Source of the DNA: Eubacteriales bacterium
GTDB taxonomy: Bacteria > Bacillota > Clostridia > Saccharofermentanales > UBA5734
Length of the DNA stretch: 36,548 bases
Assembly (NCBI GenBank): GCA_028685755.1
Contig: JAQUDJ010000009.1
Coordinates: 1-36,548, forward strand
Reading direction: 5' to 3'
In this document: positions 17,021-25,296 of the stretch, piece by piece
How positions within the stretch are numbered: the stretch's first letter is position 1
How the letters are laid out: every line of letters begins with the position of its first letter
Program-made: the position numbers and the translations under genes
Notes under the pieces: model-generated
The model's input: only the letters and a program-made list of their open reading frames with translations
The model's database searches: none
Told to the model about the DNA's origin: nothing

Positions 17021-18145
17021 ATGAGCCAGCTCAAACCAACCAATCATCAAAATTCACTGGGATTTCACTTGCGGGTCGCCTTTGTGGGTTGCGGCGCGAT
17101 CGCCCAACTCCATTTGGCCGGGATATTGGCGCAGCCAACCGCCAGACTGATCGCTGTTGTCGATCCAGATCTCGAAAAAGCAACGGCCTTAGCGGATGAA
17201 GCTGAGCAACTCAGCGGTCAGCCAAAACCTGCGACATTTCCTAGCTTACACGCTCTATTGGTCGTTATGACACCGGATGTGATCCATATCATGACGCCAC
17301 ATTTTACGCACGTCGATTTAGCCATCCAAGCCATCCGTGCAGGTTGTCATGTGCTCATCGAAAAACCAGTGGCAATCGATCAGCAGAGCTTGATGAAACT
17401 GCATGCGGCGGCCGATTTAGCGGTGCATCAACAAGTTGGTGTTTGTCTACAAAACCGCTACAACAAAGCCTCGCAGGCCGCACATCAGCTCCTTGCGGAT
17501 TCACCATTTGGCGCCATAATAAGTGCGCGGGCTTTTGTGACGTGGTGGCGTGATGCAGATTATTACACCCAAAGTCCTTGGCGCGGTCGCTGGCAGACAG
17601 AAGGTGGTAGTCTGATGATCAATCAAGCTTTACACACGCTTGATTTGATGCAATGGCTAGTTGGGCCTGTGAAAACAGTCTCAGGTCATATTTTCAACGA
17701 TCATTTACCCGATGTGATCGAAACTGAAGATACAGCAACGGCTTTGCTGCAATTTAAGAACGGTGCTACCGGTGTGTTTTTTGCTACGAATGCCTACCCA
17801 GCTAGCGCCGATCCGTTTATTGAAATTGTTTGTGAAAAAGCGATAATCCGCCTAGAGGGCAGCGACCGGATTCAAGTGCTAGATCGCAGTGGTAATCCTT
17901 TGCCTGAATTTAACGATTTGATCGTGGCAGAAGAGGCACCAGAGGCTGTGTTTGCTGCCACATTATTACCACCTGAAAAAGCGTACTGGGGTAAGAGCCA
18001 CGCCATTTTAATTGGGGACTTTTACCATCGCTTAAAAACTAAGCAACCTTTCGCGCTGAACACCCGCGAGGGTAGCCAATCGCTCGAGACATTGTTCGCA
18101 TGGTATGAGTCAAGTCGCACAAGCAATATGGTAAAATTATCCTAA
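17021..18145 (+). CDS. Gfo/Idh/MocA-family NAD(P)-dependent oxidoreductase
   Basis: The 374-residue protein has the N-terminal nucleotide-binding fold V-A-F-V-G-C-G-A-I-A (about 19-28), the family signature E-K-P (113-115) that places the catalytic lysine K114, and the C-terminal alpha/beta domain with G-G-S-L-M-I-N-Q-A-L-H-T-L-D. Such enzymes oxidise or reduce a hydroxyl on sugars, inositols or glycosides. A GAGGTGGG ribosome binding site precedes the ATG. It follows the TIM-barrel gene by 32 nt and ends 32 nt before the photolyase. It appears to be the last gene of the sugar-acid group. Confidence 0.87.
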   Translation: MSQLKPTNHQNSLGFHLRVAFVGCGAIAQLHLAGILAQPTARLIAVVDPDLEKATALADEAEQLSGQPKPATFPSLHALLVVMTPDVIHIMTPHFTHVDLAIQAIRAGCHVLIEKPVAIDQQSLMKLHAAADLAVHQQVGVCLQNRYNKASQAAHQLLADSPFGAIISARAFVTWWRDADYYTQSPWRGRWQTEGGSLMINQALHTLDLMQWLVGPVKTVSGHIFNDHLPDVIETEDTATALLQFKNGATGVFFATNAYPASADPFIEIVCEKAIIRLEGSDRIQVLDRSGNPLPEFNDLIVAEEAPEAVFAATLLPPEKAYWGKSHAILIGDFYHRLKTKQPFALNTREGSQSLETLFAWYESSRTSNMVKLS

Positions 18146-18163
18146 TCAAGTTTCTTTAGGATA
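18138..18163 (+). other. Small hairpin across the oxidoreductase stop and photolyase leader
   Basis: TATCCTAA (18138-18145) and TTAGGATA (18156-18163) form a perfect 8-bp stem with a 10-nt loop. The left arm contains the upstream stop codon, and the right arm ends inside the AGGATAGGAG ribosome binding region of the GTG-started photolyase. There is no T-tract, so it is not a terminator; it may tune translation of phr. Confidence 0.4.
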
Positions 18164-18177
18164 GGAGCACACCCATT

Positions 18178-19575
18178 GTGCTTGACCGTACGCGAGCCCT
18201 CAATCAGCAGCTAATCGAAGCAAAACCTGTCATTTATTGGATGAATCGCGACATGCGCGTTGCAGATAATTGGGCGCTCATTCAAGCCCAGACCGAAGCG
18301 ACGCGCCTGAAACAACCGTTAGCTGTAGTCTTTTGTTTGCAGAAGACTTTTTTAGGCGCGACCTCGCGGCACTTTGTGTTTATGCTTGAAGGGTTAAAGC
18401 AGGTAGCCCGCGACTTGGCTCAGCTCAAAATCCCAATGCTTATCATTGAAGATGATCCCGCGCAGGCTGTTCCGATTGTGGCCGATCAATTAGGTGCGGG
18501 CTTGATCGTGTCAGATTTTTCACCGTTACGGTTGCCGCGTCAATGGCGCACTGATATGGCGAAGCAGGCAGCTGCACGATCGATTGCGATGGTTGAAGTC
18601 GACGCTCATAACATTATTCCAGTCTGGCAGGTTTCCGATAAGTTGGAATTTGCCGCACGGACAATTCGTCCGAAAATTCATCGGCAATTGGCCGCTTGGT
18701 TGACGGAATTCCCGATTCTTCTGCAACAAACAGCAGTCTGGACAGTTGAACAACAGAAAACATTAGCAGTATATGGTTGGCCTGACCGCGCGATTGAACG
18801 TTATATTGATACAAGGATTGAACGACTTGGCGGAGCGGATTCAAGGCTTTTATCTTCAGGTCCAGATGCTGGGCAAAAGCGGCTTCATACCTTTCTGCAT
18901 GAAGACTTGCCACGCTATGGCGAGCGCAACGATCCCAATAAGCCCGTTACATCGAGGCTTTCCGCGTATCTCCATTTTGGTCAACTCTCAGCACAACGGG
19001 TTGCCTTAGCAACACAGGGCATTGAGGTAACTAGCAGTGATATCAAGATTGCGATTGACGACTTTCTCGAAGAATTGATTGTTCGGCGTGAACTGTCGGA
19101 TAATTTTTGCTTTTACAATCCAGATTATGATTCATTTGCAGGATTTCCGAAGTGGGCTAAGCAAACGTTGGACGCACATCGCCATGATCCGCGCACTTAC
19201 CGTTATACCGATGAGCAGCTTTTACAAGGCCAGACCCACGATATTTTGTGGAATGCGGCGCAACACGAGCTGGTCAATCAGGGTAGCATGCCGGGCTATC
19301 TGCGGATGTATTGGGCAAAGAAATTGTTGGAATGGTGTGGTAGTCCAGAGCAGGCCATGCAAGTTGCGATTCACTTCAATGATACTTATGCACTCGATGG
19401 CCGCGACCCAAACGGATATACCGGTATTGCATGGTCGATCGGCGGTGTCCACGATCGGCCATGGGGCGAAAGAGCGGTTTTTGGAATGATTCGTTTTATG
19501 TCTTTTGATGGCTGCAAACGCAAATTTTCCATTGATGACTATGTTCGACCCACCAAGCAATTGGAATGGAGATAA
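18178..19575 (+). CDS. phr: Class II CPD photolyase (deoxyribodipyrimidine photo-lyase)
   Basis: The 465-residue flavoprotein uses blue light to split cyclobutane pyrimidine dimers. The N-terminal antenna-type domain has Y-W-M-N-R-D-M-R, the class II F-M-L-E-G-L segment and A-A-R-T-I-R-P-K-I. The C-terminal FAD-binding part ends with the class II hallmark R-D-P-N-G-Y-T-G-I-A-W-S-I-G-G followed by H-D-R-P-W-G-E-R and I-R-F-M-S. The start is a GTG with AGGAG about 11 nt upstream. It heads the light/carotenoid island, and the TudS-like gene follows after a small tandem duplication. Class II assignment is firm from these motifs. Confidence 0.94.
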   Translation: MLDRTRALNQQLIEAKPVIYWMNRDMRVADNWALIQAQTEATRLKQPLAVVFCLQKTFLGATSRHFVFMLEGLKQVARDLAQLKIPMLIIEDDPAQAVPIVADQLGAGLIVSDFSPLRLPRQWRTDMAKQAAARSIAMVEVDAHNIIPVWQVSDKLEFAARTIRPKIHRQLAAWLTEFPILLQQTAVWTVEQQKTLAVYGWPDRAIERYIDTRIERLGGADSRLLSSGPDAGQKRLHTFLHEDLPRYGERNDPNKPVTSRLSAYLHFGQLSAQRVALATQGIEVTSSDIKIAIDDFLEELIVRRELSDNFCFYNPDYDSFAGFPKWAKQTLDAHRHDPRTYRYTDEQLLQGQTHDILWNAAQHELVNQGSMPGYLRMYWAKKLLEWCGSPEQAMQVAIHFNDTYALDGRDPNGYTGIAWSIGGVHDRPWGERAVFGMIRFMSFDGCKRKFSIDDYVRPTKQLEWR

Positions 19576-19596
19576 CCACTGGAATGGAGATAACCA
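19561..19596 (+). repeat. 18-bp tandem duplication at the phr stop / next gene start
   Basis: Two adjacent 18-bp units (19561-19578 and 19579-19596) differ at one base; the shared part is TGGAATGGAGATAACCA. The first unit contains the last phr codons and its TAA (19573-19575). The second is untranslated, repeats the same codons and stop, and supplies the GGAG site before the ATG at 19597. Confidence 0.93.
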
Positions 19597-20526
19597 ATGG
19601 ATAAAGGGCCGATTATTCTCAAAGAAAAGCCATTGATTGGCATTAGCTCATGCTGCTTTGGTTGCGCTGTCCGATACAACGGACGTTCGATGGACATGGT
19701 CAAAGGCATAGGTCGCGAAAAAGGAGATTTTCGGTGGGTTCCGGTGTGCCCCGAAAATGCTGCTGGTCTCGGGGTTCCTCGTGATCCAATCCATCTAGTT
19801 GGTGAAAATGGCCGTTCGGTTTGGCATCAAGATGGACGAGTCGTGAGTCGCGGTGGCAAAGATGTCACGGATGCCTTAAAGGCCGGTGCTCTTGAAAGTC
19901 TCGCAACATTAGCGCGCGCGAACATTAAGGTTTTTATATATATGGATGGCAGTCCGTCGTGTGGTGTTTATCGAACGACCTTGAAAAAACAGAACCGTGG
20001 CAAACCGCCAGGTATTTTTGGTGCGCTATTGGACGAAGCAGGCTACTTTTTGATCCCCGCGCTTGATTTACAAAGTCCGATCAAATGGTGGGATTGGCGC
20101 CGCCGGATGCTAGCCTTTTTGTGGCTTCAAGCTGTTCCACTGACCACGCGAGCAGAGCTTTATGATGTATGGTATCGATTGAAGTTTCTCTGTCAGGAGC
20201 TCGACAATCCATGGGCCCGCGAACAAGGTCGTTATTTAGCAAGCCTGACTGGACCACTCGATCCCGAGATAGCAACAAATTTCCGCCGCCAGGTTAGTGA
20301 TTTGTTGCGTCGTCCTTCGACTTTAAAACGAATAACCGGCAGTTTATGGAAAAATTACTGTCATCATCGCAAAGTAACCGGACGCCCTGTTGCTGACATC
20401 AATGAGCCAACCGCACTCCGCAATATCACGGCAATTGCGCGTGAGTTGATCGTCATGGAGCGAGAATCAGCAAAAGAGGGTATTTTATTTGGAACTTCAC
20501 CCGTCCTTTATTCCGGTCGGAGTTAA
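19597..20526 (+). CDS. DUF523 (TudS-like) Fe-S protein with extra C-terminal domain
   Basis: Residues about 10-155 match DUF523: S-S-C-C-F-G with C19, C-P-E with C51, P-R-D-P, and D-G-S-P-S-C-G with C122. These three cysteines are at the positions that hold the [4Fe-4S] cluster in TudS thiouracil desulfidases. The remaining ~150 residues are helical and basic. In the related RudS/YbgA proteins a C-terminal DUF1722 domain is present, but its usual motifs are not recognisable here. RudS proteins remove sulfur from 4-thiouridine in tRNA, a near-UV chromophore, and in E. coli ybgA lies next to phr. The same linkage here supports a role in the light response (inference). It is translated from the duplicated GGAG site. 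Confidence 0.78.
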   Translation: MDKGPIILKEKPLIGISSCCFGCAVRYNGRSMDMVKGIGREKGDFRWVPVCPENAAGLGVPRDPIHLVGENGRSVWHQDGRVVSRGGKDVTDALKAGALESLATLARANIKVFIYMDGSPSCGVYRTTLKKQNRGKPPGIFGALLDEAGYFLIPALDLQSPIKWWDWRRRMLAFLWLQAVPLTTRAELYDVWYRLKFLCQELDNPWAREQGRYLASLTGPLDPEIATNFRRQVSDLLRRPSTLKRITGSLWKNYCHHRKVTGRPVADINEPTALRNITAIARELIVMERESAKEGILFGTSPVLYSGRS

Positions 20527-20583
20527 TCCCCATTTAATCTTAAGTCGTTAAACTAACATATCTCAATTACTCGGGAGGGTCTC

Positions 20584-22095
20584 ATGAAGAAAAAAGTCAT
20601 TGTTGTTGGGGCAGGCGTTAGTGGTTTGGCGAGCGCAATACGACTGCAGCATTTAGGGTATGATGTCGAAATCTACGAGAAGAACCCGATTATTGGCGGG
20701 CGAATGGGCTTGATCGAGTTTGATGGGTTCAAGTTTGACTTAGGGCCCACAATTTTGATGATGCCTCATATGTTCCGCGAGGTGTTTGAATTCTGTGGCC
20801 GCAATCCAGATGACTACCTTCAGATGGAACGCCTTGATCCGATTTACCAGGTTTATTTCAGCGATGGGACAACCCATGCAGCTTCCTCTGAACTCAGTAA
20901 ATTAGTCCAAACGCTCGAAGCTGTCAGTGAAGCTGACGCCCAAGGCTTCTTGCGTTACCTCAGCGATGTTTATGAGCGCTATTTGGTAGCTAAAGAGCAT
21001 TTCATTGGCCGAGGCTTTCGGACTTGGACAGACTTATTTAATCCGAAGACCTTAATGGCTGGCTTGAAATTAAAAACCTTCAATAATGCTTATGCGATGA
21101 TTTCCGAATATGTCAAAGATGAAAAACTTCGCGAGCTGTTGAGTTTCCAAACGTTATATATTGGCATTTCTCCCTTTAATGGGCCTTCGATTTATACGAT
21201 TATTCCGATGATTGAACTCGTCTTTGGGGTATGGTTCTTGAAAGGCGGGATGCGTTCACTCGTCACATCGTTTGTCACCCTTTTTGAAGAATTAGGTGGC
21301 AAGATTCATGTCAATGCGCCAGTCAGTGAAATTCGCTTTGCAGGACGCAGGGCAACCGGTGTTGTGGTTGCCGGCGAACATCATGCAGCTGATTATGTCA
21401 TAAGTACAGCTGATTTCCCCTATGCGATGAAGTCACTTCTGCCGGCAAATTTCCGCCAAGGTAAATACAAACCTGTCAATGTCGAAAAATACGATTATGC
21501 TTGTTCGTGTTTCATGCAATATATCGCCCTCGACACACGAGATTTTCCGGATCTTGATTTACATAACTTGGTGTTTTCTGAAGATTTTAGTGGTAATATC
21601 CATGATATTTTTGATGGAAATTTCCCACAGGACCCGTCAATTTATGTCTATGCACCAGCGCTGCTCGATGAAAGTCTAGCCCCTGAAGGTCAATTAGGTC
21701 TCTACGTACTCACTCCTGTACCTAATCTCAAAGAGGGATCTGCTATCGACTGGACAGACGAGTCAACACTTGCAGGTTTCCGTGAAAAAGCCTACGAAAA
21801 AATGCGCCGCATCGGACCGTTAGCGGGTTTCGAAAAACATATCCTTCGCGAAAAGGTCTACACACCACTCGATTATCAGATCGATTTCAATGCTTTCTTT
21901 GGGGCGACCTTTGGATTAAGGCCAACGTTGATGCAAAGCAATAGTTTCCGCCCGCAACCTAAAGCAACACGTTACGACAATCTATATTTTGCGGGCAGCA
22001 GCAGCCATCCCGGTGCGGGTGTCCCGATTGTCCTCATGTCAGCGCAGATCGCGGTCAATGAATTGCTGCGCGATGCGGCAGAAGCAAAAGGCTAG
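20584..22095 (+). CDS. crtN: 4,4'-diapophytoene (dehydrosqualene) desaturase CrtN
   Basis: The 503-residue FAD enzyme removes hydrogens stepwise from diapophytoene to give coloured C30 carotenoids. It has the N-terminal dinucleotide motif V-G-A-G-V-S-G-L, the G-G-R-M-G segment, F-D-L-G-P-T-I-L-M-M-P, Q-T-L-Y-I-G-I and F-G-V-W-F-L-K-G-G-M. The C-terminal signature is Y-F-A-G-S-S-S-H-P-G-A-G-V-P-I-V-L. From memory this segment order closely follows Staphylococcus aureus CrtN, and it differs from the other desaturase-like gene at 27183, which matches CrtP. A GGGAGG site precedes the ATG, and crtM starts 5 nt after its stop. Confidence 0.93.
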   Translation: MKKKVIVVGAGVSGLASAIRLQHLGYDVEIYEKNPIIGGRMGLIEFDGFKFDLGPTILMMPHMFREVFEFCGRNPDDYLQMERLDPIYQVYFSDGTTHAASSELSKLVQTLEAVSEADAQGFLRYLSDVYERYLVAKEHFIGRGFRTWTDLFNPKTLMAGLKLKTFNNAYAMISEYVKDEKLRELLSFQTLYIGISPFNGPSIYTIIPMIELVFGVWFLKGGMRSLVTSFVTLFEELGGKIHVNAPVSEIRFAGRRATGVVVAGEHHAADYVISTADFPYAMKSLLPANFRQGKYKPVNVEKYDYACSCFMQYIALDTRDFPDLDLHNLVFSEDFSGNIHDIFDGNFPQDPSIYVYAPALLDESLAPEGQLGLYVLTPVPNLKEGSAIDWTDESTLAGFREKAYEKMRRIGPLAGFEKHILREKVYTPLDYQIDFNAFFGATFGLRPTLMQSNSFRPQPKATRYDNLYFAGSSSHPGAGVPIVLMSAQIAVNELLRDAAEAKG

Positions 22096-22100
22096 ATCCC

Positions 22101-22976
22101 ATGACGTTGCAAGCGGACTTGGCCTGGTGTGAATCGATCATTCGGACCCATTCAGGGAGCTTTTATCGTGCCTTTAAACAACTACCTAAAGCGCGAGCTC
22201 AAGCCGTTTTTGCCATCTACGCATTTTGCCGGACTGCTGATGATTGTATTGATGTTGATCATGATGCAAACGCGCTCGCTCGTCTTGAATTACAGTTAGA
22301 GCAACTTGCGAACGGAAATCCGCCAGATGAGCCACTCTGGCGCGCACTCAGCTGGGCATTTTCAACCTTTGACTTAGCAATCGAGCCTTTCCGCGAGATG
22401 ATCAAAGGGCAACGTCAAGATTTAGACTTTTTGCAACCGCAAACGCGAGAAGACCTTGATAACTATTGCTATTTGGTTGCTGGAACGGTAGGCCTGATGA
22501 TTTTGCCGCTCCTTGCGCGTTCGATCAGCAGTGATACCCGTCAGGCCGCAATTGAGCTGGGCCAAGCGATGCAGATGACAAATATCTTACGAGACATTGG
22601 AGCAGATTATCGCATGGGCCGGATTTATCTGCCCATGCACGATATGGCAGAGCGGGGCATTCTTCCAGAAACCTTGGGTGATTTTCTCCCGACGGTCAAG
22701 CTCAAACAATATTGGCTCCAATTAGCGCGTGAAACACTCATGCGTTACGCCAAACTGCGCGCAAATTTGAGATTATTTGACTCAGAAGCTCGGTTACCTG
22801 TCATCTTGGCGATTCTGTATTACCGTCAAATCACTGTCATCGGGAGTAAACGGCTAGAACATATCTTACAAACCCGTGTCATCGTGCCGAATCTGACGAA
22901 GCTATGGCTGTTAATTATTTCTCGCGTACAGGTATGGCAAATGAACCACCACGATCTCATGCACTTGGGAGGATAA
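22101..22976 (+). CDS. crtM: Dehydrosqualene/phytoene synthase CrtM
   Basis: The 291-residue trans-isoprenyl diphosphate synthase joins two prenyl diphosphates head to head. Both Mg2+/diphosphate-binding Asp motifs are visible: D47-D48-C-I-D51 in the R-T-A-D-D-C-I-D segment and D165-I-G-A-D169 in N-I-L-R-D-I-G-A-D, followed by G-R-I-Y-L-P. The Y-C-Y-x-V-A-G-T-V-G helix is also present. Pairing with CrtN, CrtP, CrtO and CrtQ implies a C30 pathway, so farnesyl diphosphate is the inferred substrate. The kinase-like gene starts 1 nt after its stop, indicating tight co-expression. Confidence 0.93.
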   Translation: MTLQADLAWCESIIRTHSGSFYRAFKQLPKARAQAVFAIYAFCRTADDCIDVDHDANALARLELQLEQLANGNPPDEPLWRALSWAFSTFDLAIEPFREMIKGQRQDLDFLQPQTREDLDNYCYLVAGTVGLMILPLLARSISSDTRQAAIELGQAMQMTNILRDIGADYRMGRIYLPMHDMAERGILPETLGDFLPTVKLKQYWLQLARETLMRYAKLRANLRLFDSEARLPVILAILYYRQITVIGSKRLEHILQTRVIVPNLTKLWLLIISRVQVWQMNHHDLMHLGG

Positions 22977-22977
22977 C

Positions 22978-23631
22978 ATGCAAAATTGGATAGGGATCAT
23001 TGTTTCGTTCGCATTCGTTTTTAGTGTCATTTTCGTCGCCAAGTGGGTCGAAAAATACGGCAAGGAAGCCAGCCGCAAAACGGTCCATATTGCAGTGAGC
23101 AACTGGTGGATTTTGGCCATGATCTTTTTCAAACAACCCCTTTGGGCGGCGATTGTTCCAGCCTGTTTTGTGATTTTGAATTATATCTCTTATCGCTACC
23201 AGATTTTTGGGGCGATGGAACGGGAAGAAGATCAAGGCAAAGGCGATCTCGGTACCGTGTATTACGCGGTATCCCTGCTCGTTTTGGCGCTGCTAACTTT
23301 CGGTGACGGCAAGGACCCGATCGTCGGAGCGGTTGGCATTTTAGTTATGGGCTATGGCGATGGTTTTGCGGCACTTCTCGGCAAACGTTACCCGAAAGGC
23401 AAGTATCGGATTTTCGGTGCAACAAAAAGCATGACGGGAAACATCACGATGTTTAGTGCCTCGTTTGCCGTGTTGCTGATTCTCTTCGCGACCACTGGCC
23501 AAGCCACGATTCTTTTGCCTGCGCTGGTGATTGCTGTATTGGCAACCGTTATCGAAGCGGTGACACCGCTTGGCCTGGATAATCTATCCGTGCCGCTTTT
23601 AGCTTCACTGGCTTTTGCTGTGATTTTTTAA
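22978..23631 (+). CDS. Phytol/dolichol-kinase-like membrane protein (CTP-dependent polyprenol kinase family)
   Basis: The 217-residue protein has about seven membrane segments. It carries the motifs of the SEC59/VTE5-type kinase family: R-K-T-V-H (33-37), E-D-Q-G-K-G-D-L-G-T-V-Y-Y, M-G-Y-G-D-G-F-A-A-L-L-G-K (about 124-136), K-S-M-T-G-N, and the terminal E-A-V-T-P-L-G-L-D-N-L (193-203). Members phosphorylate long-chain isoprenoid alcohols such as phytol, farnesol or dolichol using CTP. It is fused to the crt operon: a 1-nt gap after crtM with GGGAGG overlapping the crtM end, and the DUF92 gene 84 nt downstream. Phosphorylation of farnesol or a similar alcohol for CrtM is inferred; lipid-carrier recycling is the alternative. 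Confidence 0.82.
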   Translation: MQNWIGIIVSFAFVFSVIFVAKWVEKYGKEASRKTVHIAVSNWWILAMIFFKQPLWAAIVPACFVILNYISYRYQIFGAMEREEDQGKGDLGTVYYAVSLLVLALLTFGDGKDPIVGAVGILVMGYGDGFAALLGKRYPKGKYRIFGATKSMTGNITMFSASFAVLLILFATTGQATILLPALVIAVLATVIEAVTPLGLDNLSVPLLASLAFAVIF

Positions 23632-23715
23632 TGAGTTCGGACTAAACAGAACACTGATGAGATTTAAGCATAAATGGCGGAACTGATTACATAAGATGAA
23701 CAGGGGATATCGACG

Positions 23716-24591
23716 ATGGGCGCATTTGAATTTTTTGGAATAACAGGAAATCTATTAGCTGGAGCCGTGTTACTCGTGAGCTTCATCGTCTCATTTTTAG
23801 CCTGGAAACGTCGTTCTTTGACAGGGGCAGCCGCCATTGTAGCTGCAGTCTTCGCGGTAGTCTATTATCTGACTGGCGGACTCAAAATGGTCTTTCTTCT
23901 TTTACTCTTTTTCCTAAGTTCAACCTTGCTTACCCATTATAAAAAGCATGATAAGCACAGTATCGAAAAAGATTTGCATGAGAAAAAGGGCGCGCGGGAT
24001 ACCTTTCAGGTTATTGCTAACGGCGGCCCAGCCCTCCTGATGAGTTTGCTGTCTGTACTATTTCAAAGCAACTTATTCTATAAAGAAATGTTCCAACTCG
24101 CTGCTGCCGGTGCATTAGCCGCGAGTAATGCGGATACGTGGGCCTCAGAAATTGGCGTACTCAGCCATAAGCGCCCCGTTTACATCCTGTCGCGCAAACC
24201 AGTCCAAACTGGATTATCCGGTGGTGTCACGCGTTTGGGAACCTTAGCCGCCCTTGCAGGCGGCGTTTTCATAGCACTGGTTTTTGGTTTTCTAGCAGTC
24301 ATCGAGGCTCTGACAACTTTCGCAGCCATCAATTGGCTCATTCTCGCCATGTACGTGCTCTTAATTGCGGTAACGGGCTTTCTTGGCTCGATAATCGATA
24401 GTATTCTCGGCGAAACCTTACAGGCTAAATATATACACTACCAGCATGCTCATTTAACCGAAAAAGCCCACGAACACGGCATCGCTAACATTTTAAAAAA
24501 GGGTTGGCGCTGGATGACGAATGACTGGGTCAATTTGATCAGCTCAATGAGCGCGGCTACTATTTTGCTGACGACACTGATATTGATTTGA
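23716..24591 (+). CDS. DUF92 (VTE6/TMEM19-like) membrane protein, candidate isoprenyl-phosphate kinase
   Basis: The 291-residue protein has about six or seven membrane segments and the DUF92 signatures: A-R-D-T-F-Q-V-I-A-N-G-G (about 93-104), A-S-N-A-D-T-W-A-S-E-I-G (136-147), Q-T-G-L-S-G-G-V-T-R-L-G-T, and G-S-I-I-D-S-I-L-G-E-T. The plant member VTE6 is a phytyl-phosphate kinase acting after the phytol kinase VTE5. A VTE5-like gene lies immediately upstream, so the pair has the composition of a two-step alcohol-to-diphosphate salvage route. The biochemical role of most bacterial DUF92 proteins is unproven, so the activity here is inference. An AGGGGAT site precedes the ATG. Confidence 0.82.
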   Translation: MGAFEFFGITGNLLAGAVLLVSFIVSFLAWKRRSLTGAAAIVAAVFAVVYYLTGGLKMVFLLLLFFLSSTLLTHYKKHDKHSIEKDLHEKKGARDTFQVIANGGPALLMSLLSVLFQSNLFYKEMFQLAAAGALAASNADTWASEIGVLSHKRPVYILSRKPVQTGLSGGVTRLGTLAALAGGVFIALVFGFLAVIEALTTFAAINWLILAMYVLLIAVTGFLGSIIDSILGETLQAKYIHYQHAHLTEKAHEHGIANILKKGWRWMTNDWVNLISSMSAATILLTTLILI

Positions 24592-24609
24592 TCATGAAGG
24601 GAGTAATCC

Positions 24610-25296
24610 ATGGCTTTTACACCCCTGTCCGACTTACGAACTAGCTATCAACACGCGCTCGTTGCCCTCGACAAAGCCACTTGTGTCCGCTTGATTCAGG
24701 ACGCGTTGTCTAGTGCAAGCATTGACGTTATCGAACTCTATCAGGATGTGCTTTCCCCGGCACTCAACGAAAGTGTTGAAACCGAGATGGGTAAGGATAA
24801 TTCGATCTGGAAAGAACATGTTCGCAGTGAAATTACGCGGACGGTGATTGAGTCGTGTTACCCGTTTGTATTGAAAGCTGCGGCAAAAACATTAGCTGCG
24901 CGCCGCAACAAATCAGCTGGTAAAGTCATGATCGTCTTGCCTGCCGAAGAATTTCACGAGCTTGGCGCCCGGATGGGTGCAGACTTTTTTCAAATACTGG
25001 GATTCGAGGCACTTTTTGTTGGCAGCAATACGCCTTGCGAGGCCATCATGAACGGTATTTCATATTTTCAACCGGATTACATCGATATCCACGTCGTCAA
25101 TTACTACAACCTTTTCAAAGCCAAAGAATTGATCGCAGCGATTAAGCAGATCAACCCAGCTATCAAAATCCTTGCGAGCGGGTATGCGTTCACGCAAGAT
25201 CCGGACCAATCGGTCAAGCTTGGCCCGATTTGTCTGATCAATTCATACGCCGACATCGCCTCGCTCGTAGGTGAACAGCTAGGTGATCTACCATGA
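24610..25296 (+). CDS. Cobalamin-binding-domain protein lacking a DNA-binding domain
   Basis: The 228-residue protein has a helical cap (about 1-95, B12-binding-2-like) and a flavodoxin-like B12 fold (about 103-225). The cobalamin lower-ligand motif D-x-H-x-x-G appears as E114-F-H116-E-L-G119, so the histidine is kept but Asp is replaced by Glu. Later loops include the S-x-N-T-P-C-E region and A-S-G-Y-A-F. In CarH/LitR light sensors the cap has W-x9-E-H; here E69-H70 is present, but the Trp position is E59 and the next residue, the CarH upper ligand, is M60. There is no MerR or other helix-turn-helix. It lies 18 nt after the DUF92 gene, and its ATGA overlaps the ABC permease. A regulator or photosensor is inferred; a corrinoid enzyme subunit is less likely. 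Confidence 0.78.
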   Translation: MAFTPLSDLRTSYQHALVALDKATCVRLIQDALSSASIDVIELYQDVLSPALNESVETEMGKDNSIWKEHVRSEITRTVIESCYPFVLKAAAKTLAARRNKSAGKVMIVLPAEEFHELGARMGADFFQILGFEALFVGSNTPCEAIMNGISYFQPDYIDIHVVNYYNLFKAKELIAAIKQINPAIKILASGYAFTQDPDQSVKLGPICLINSYADIASLVGEQLGDLP

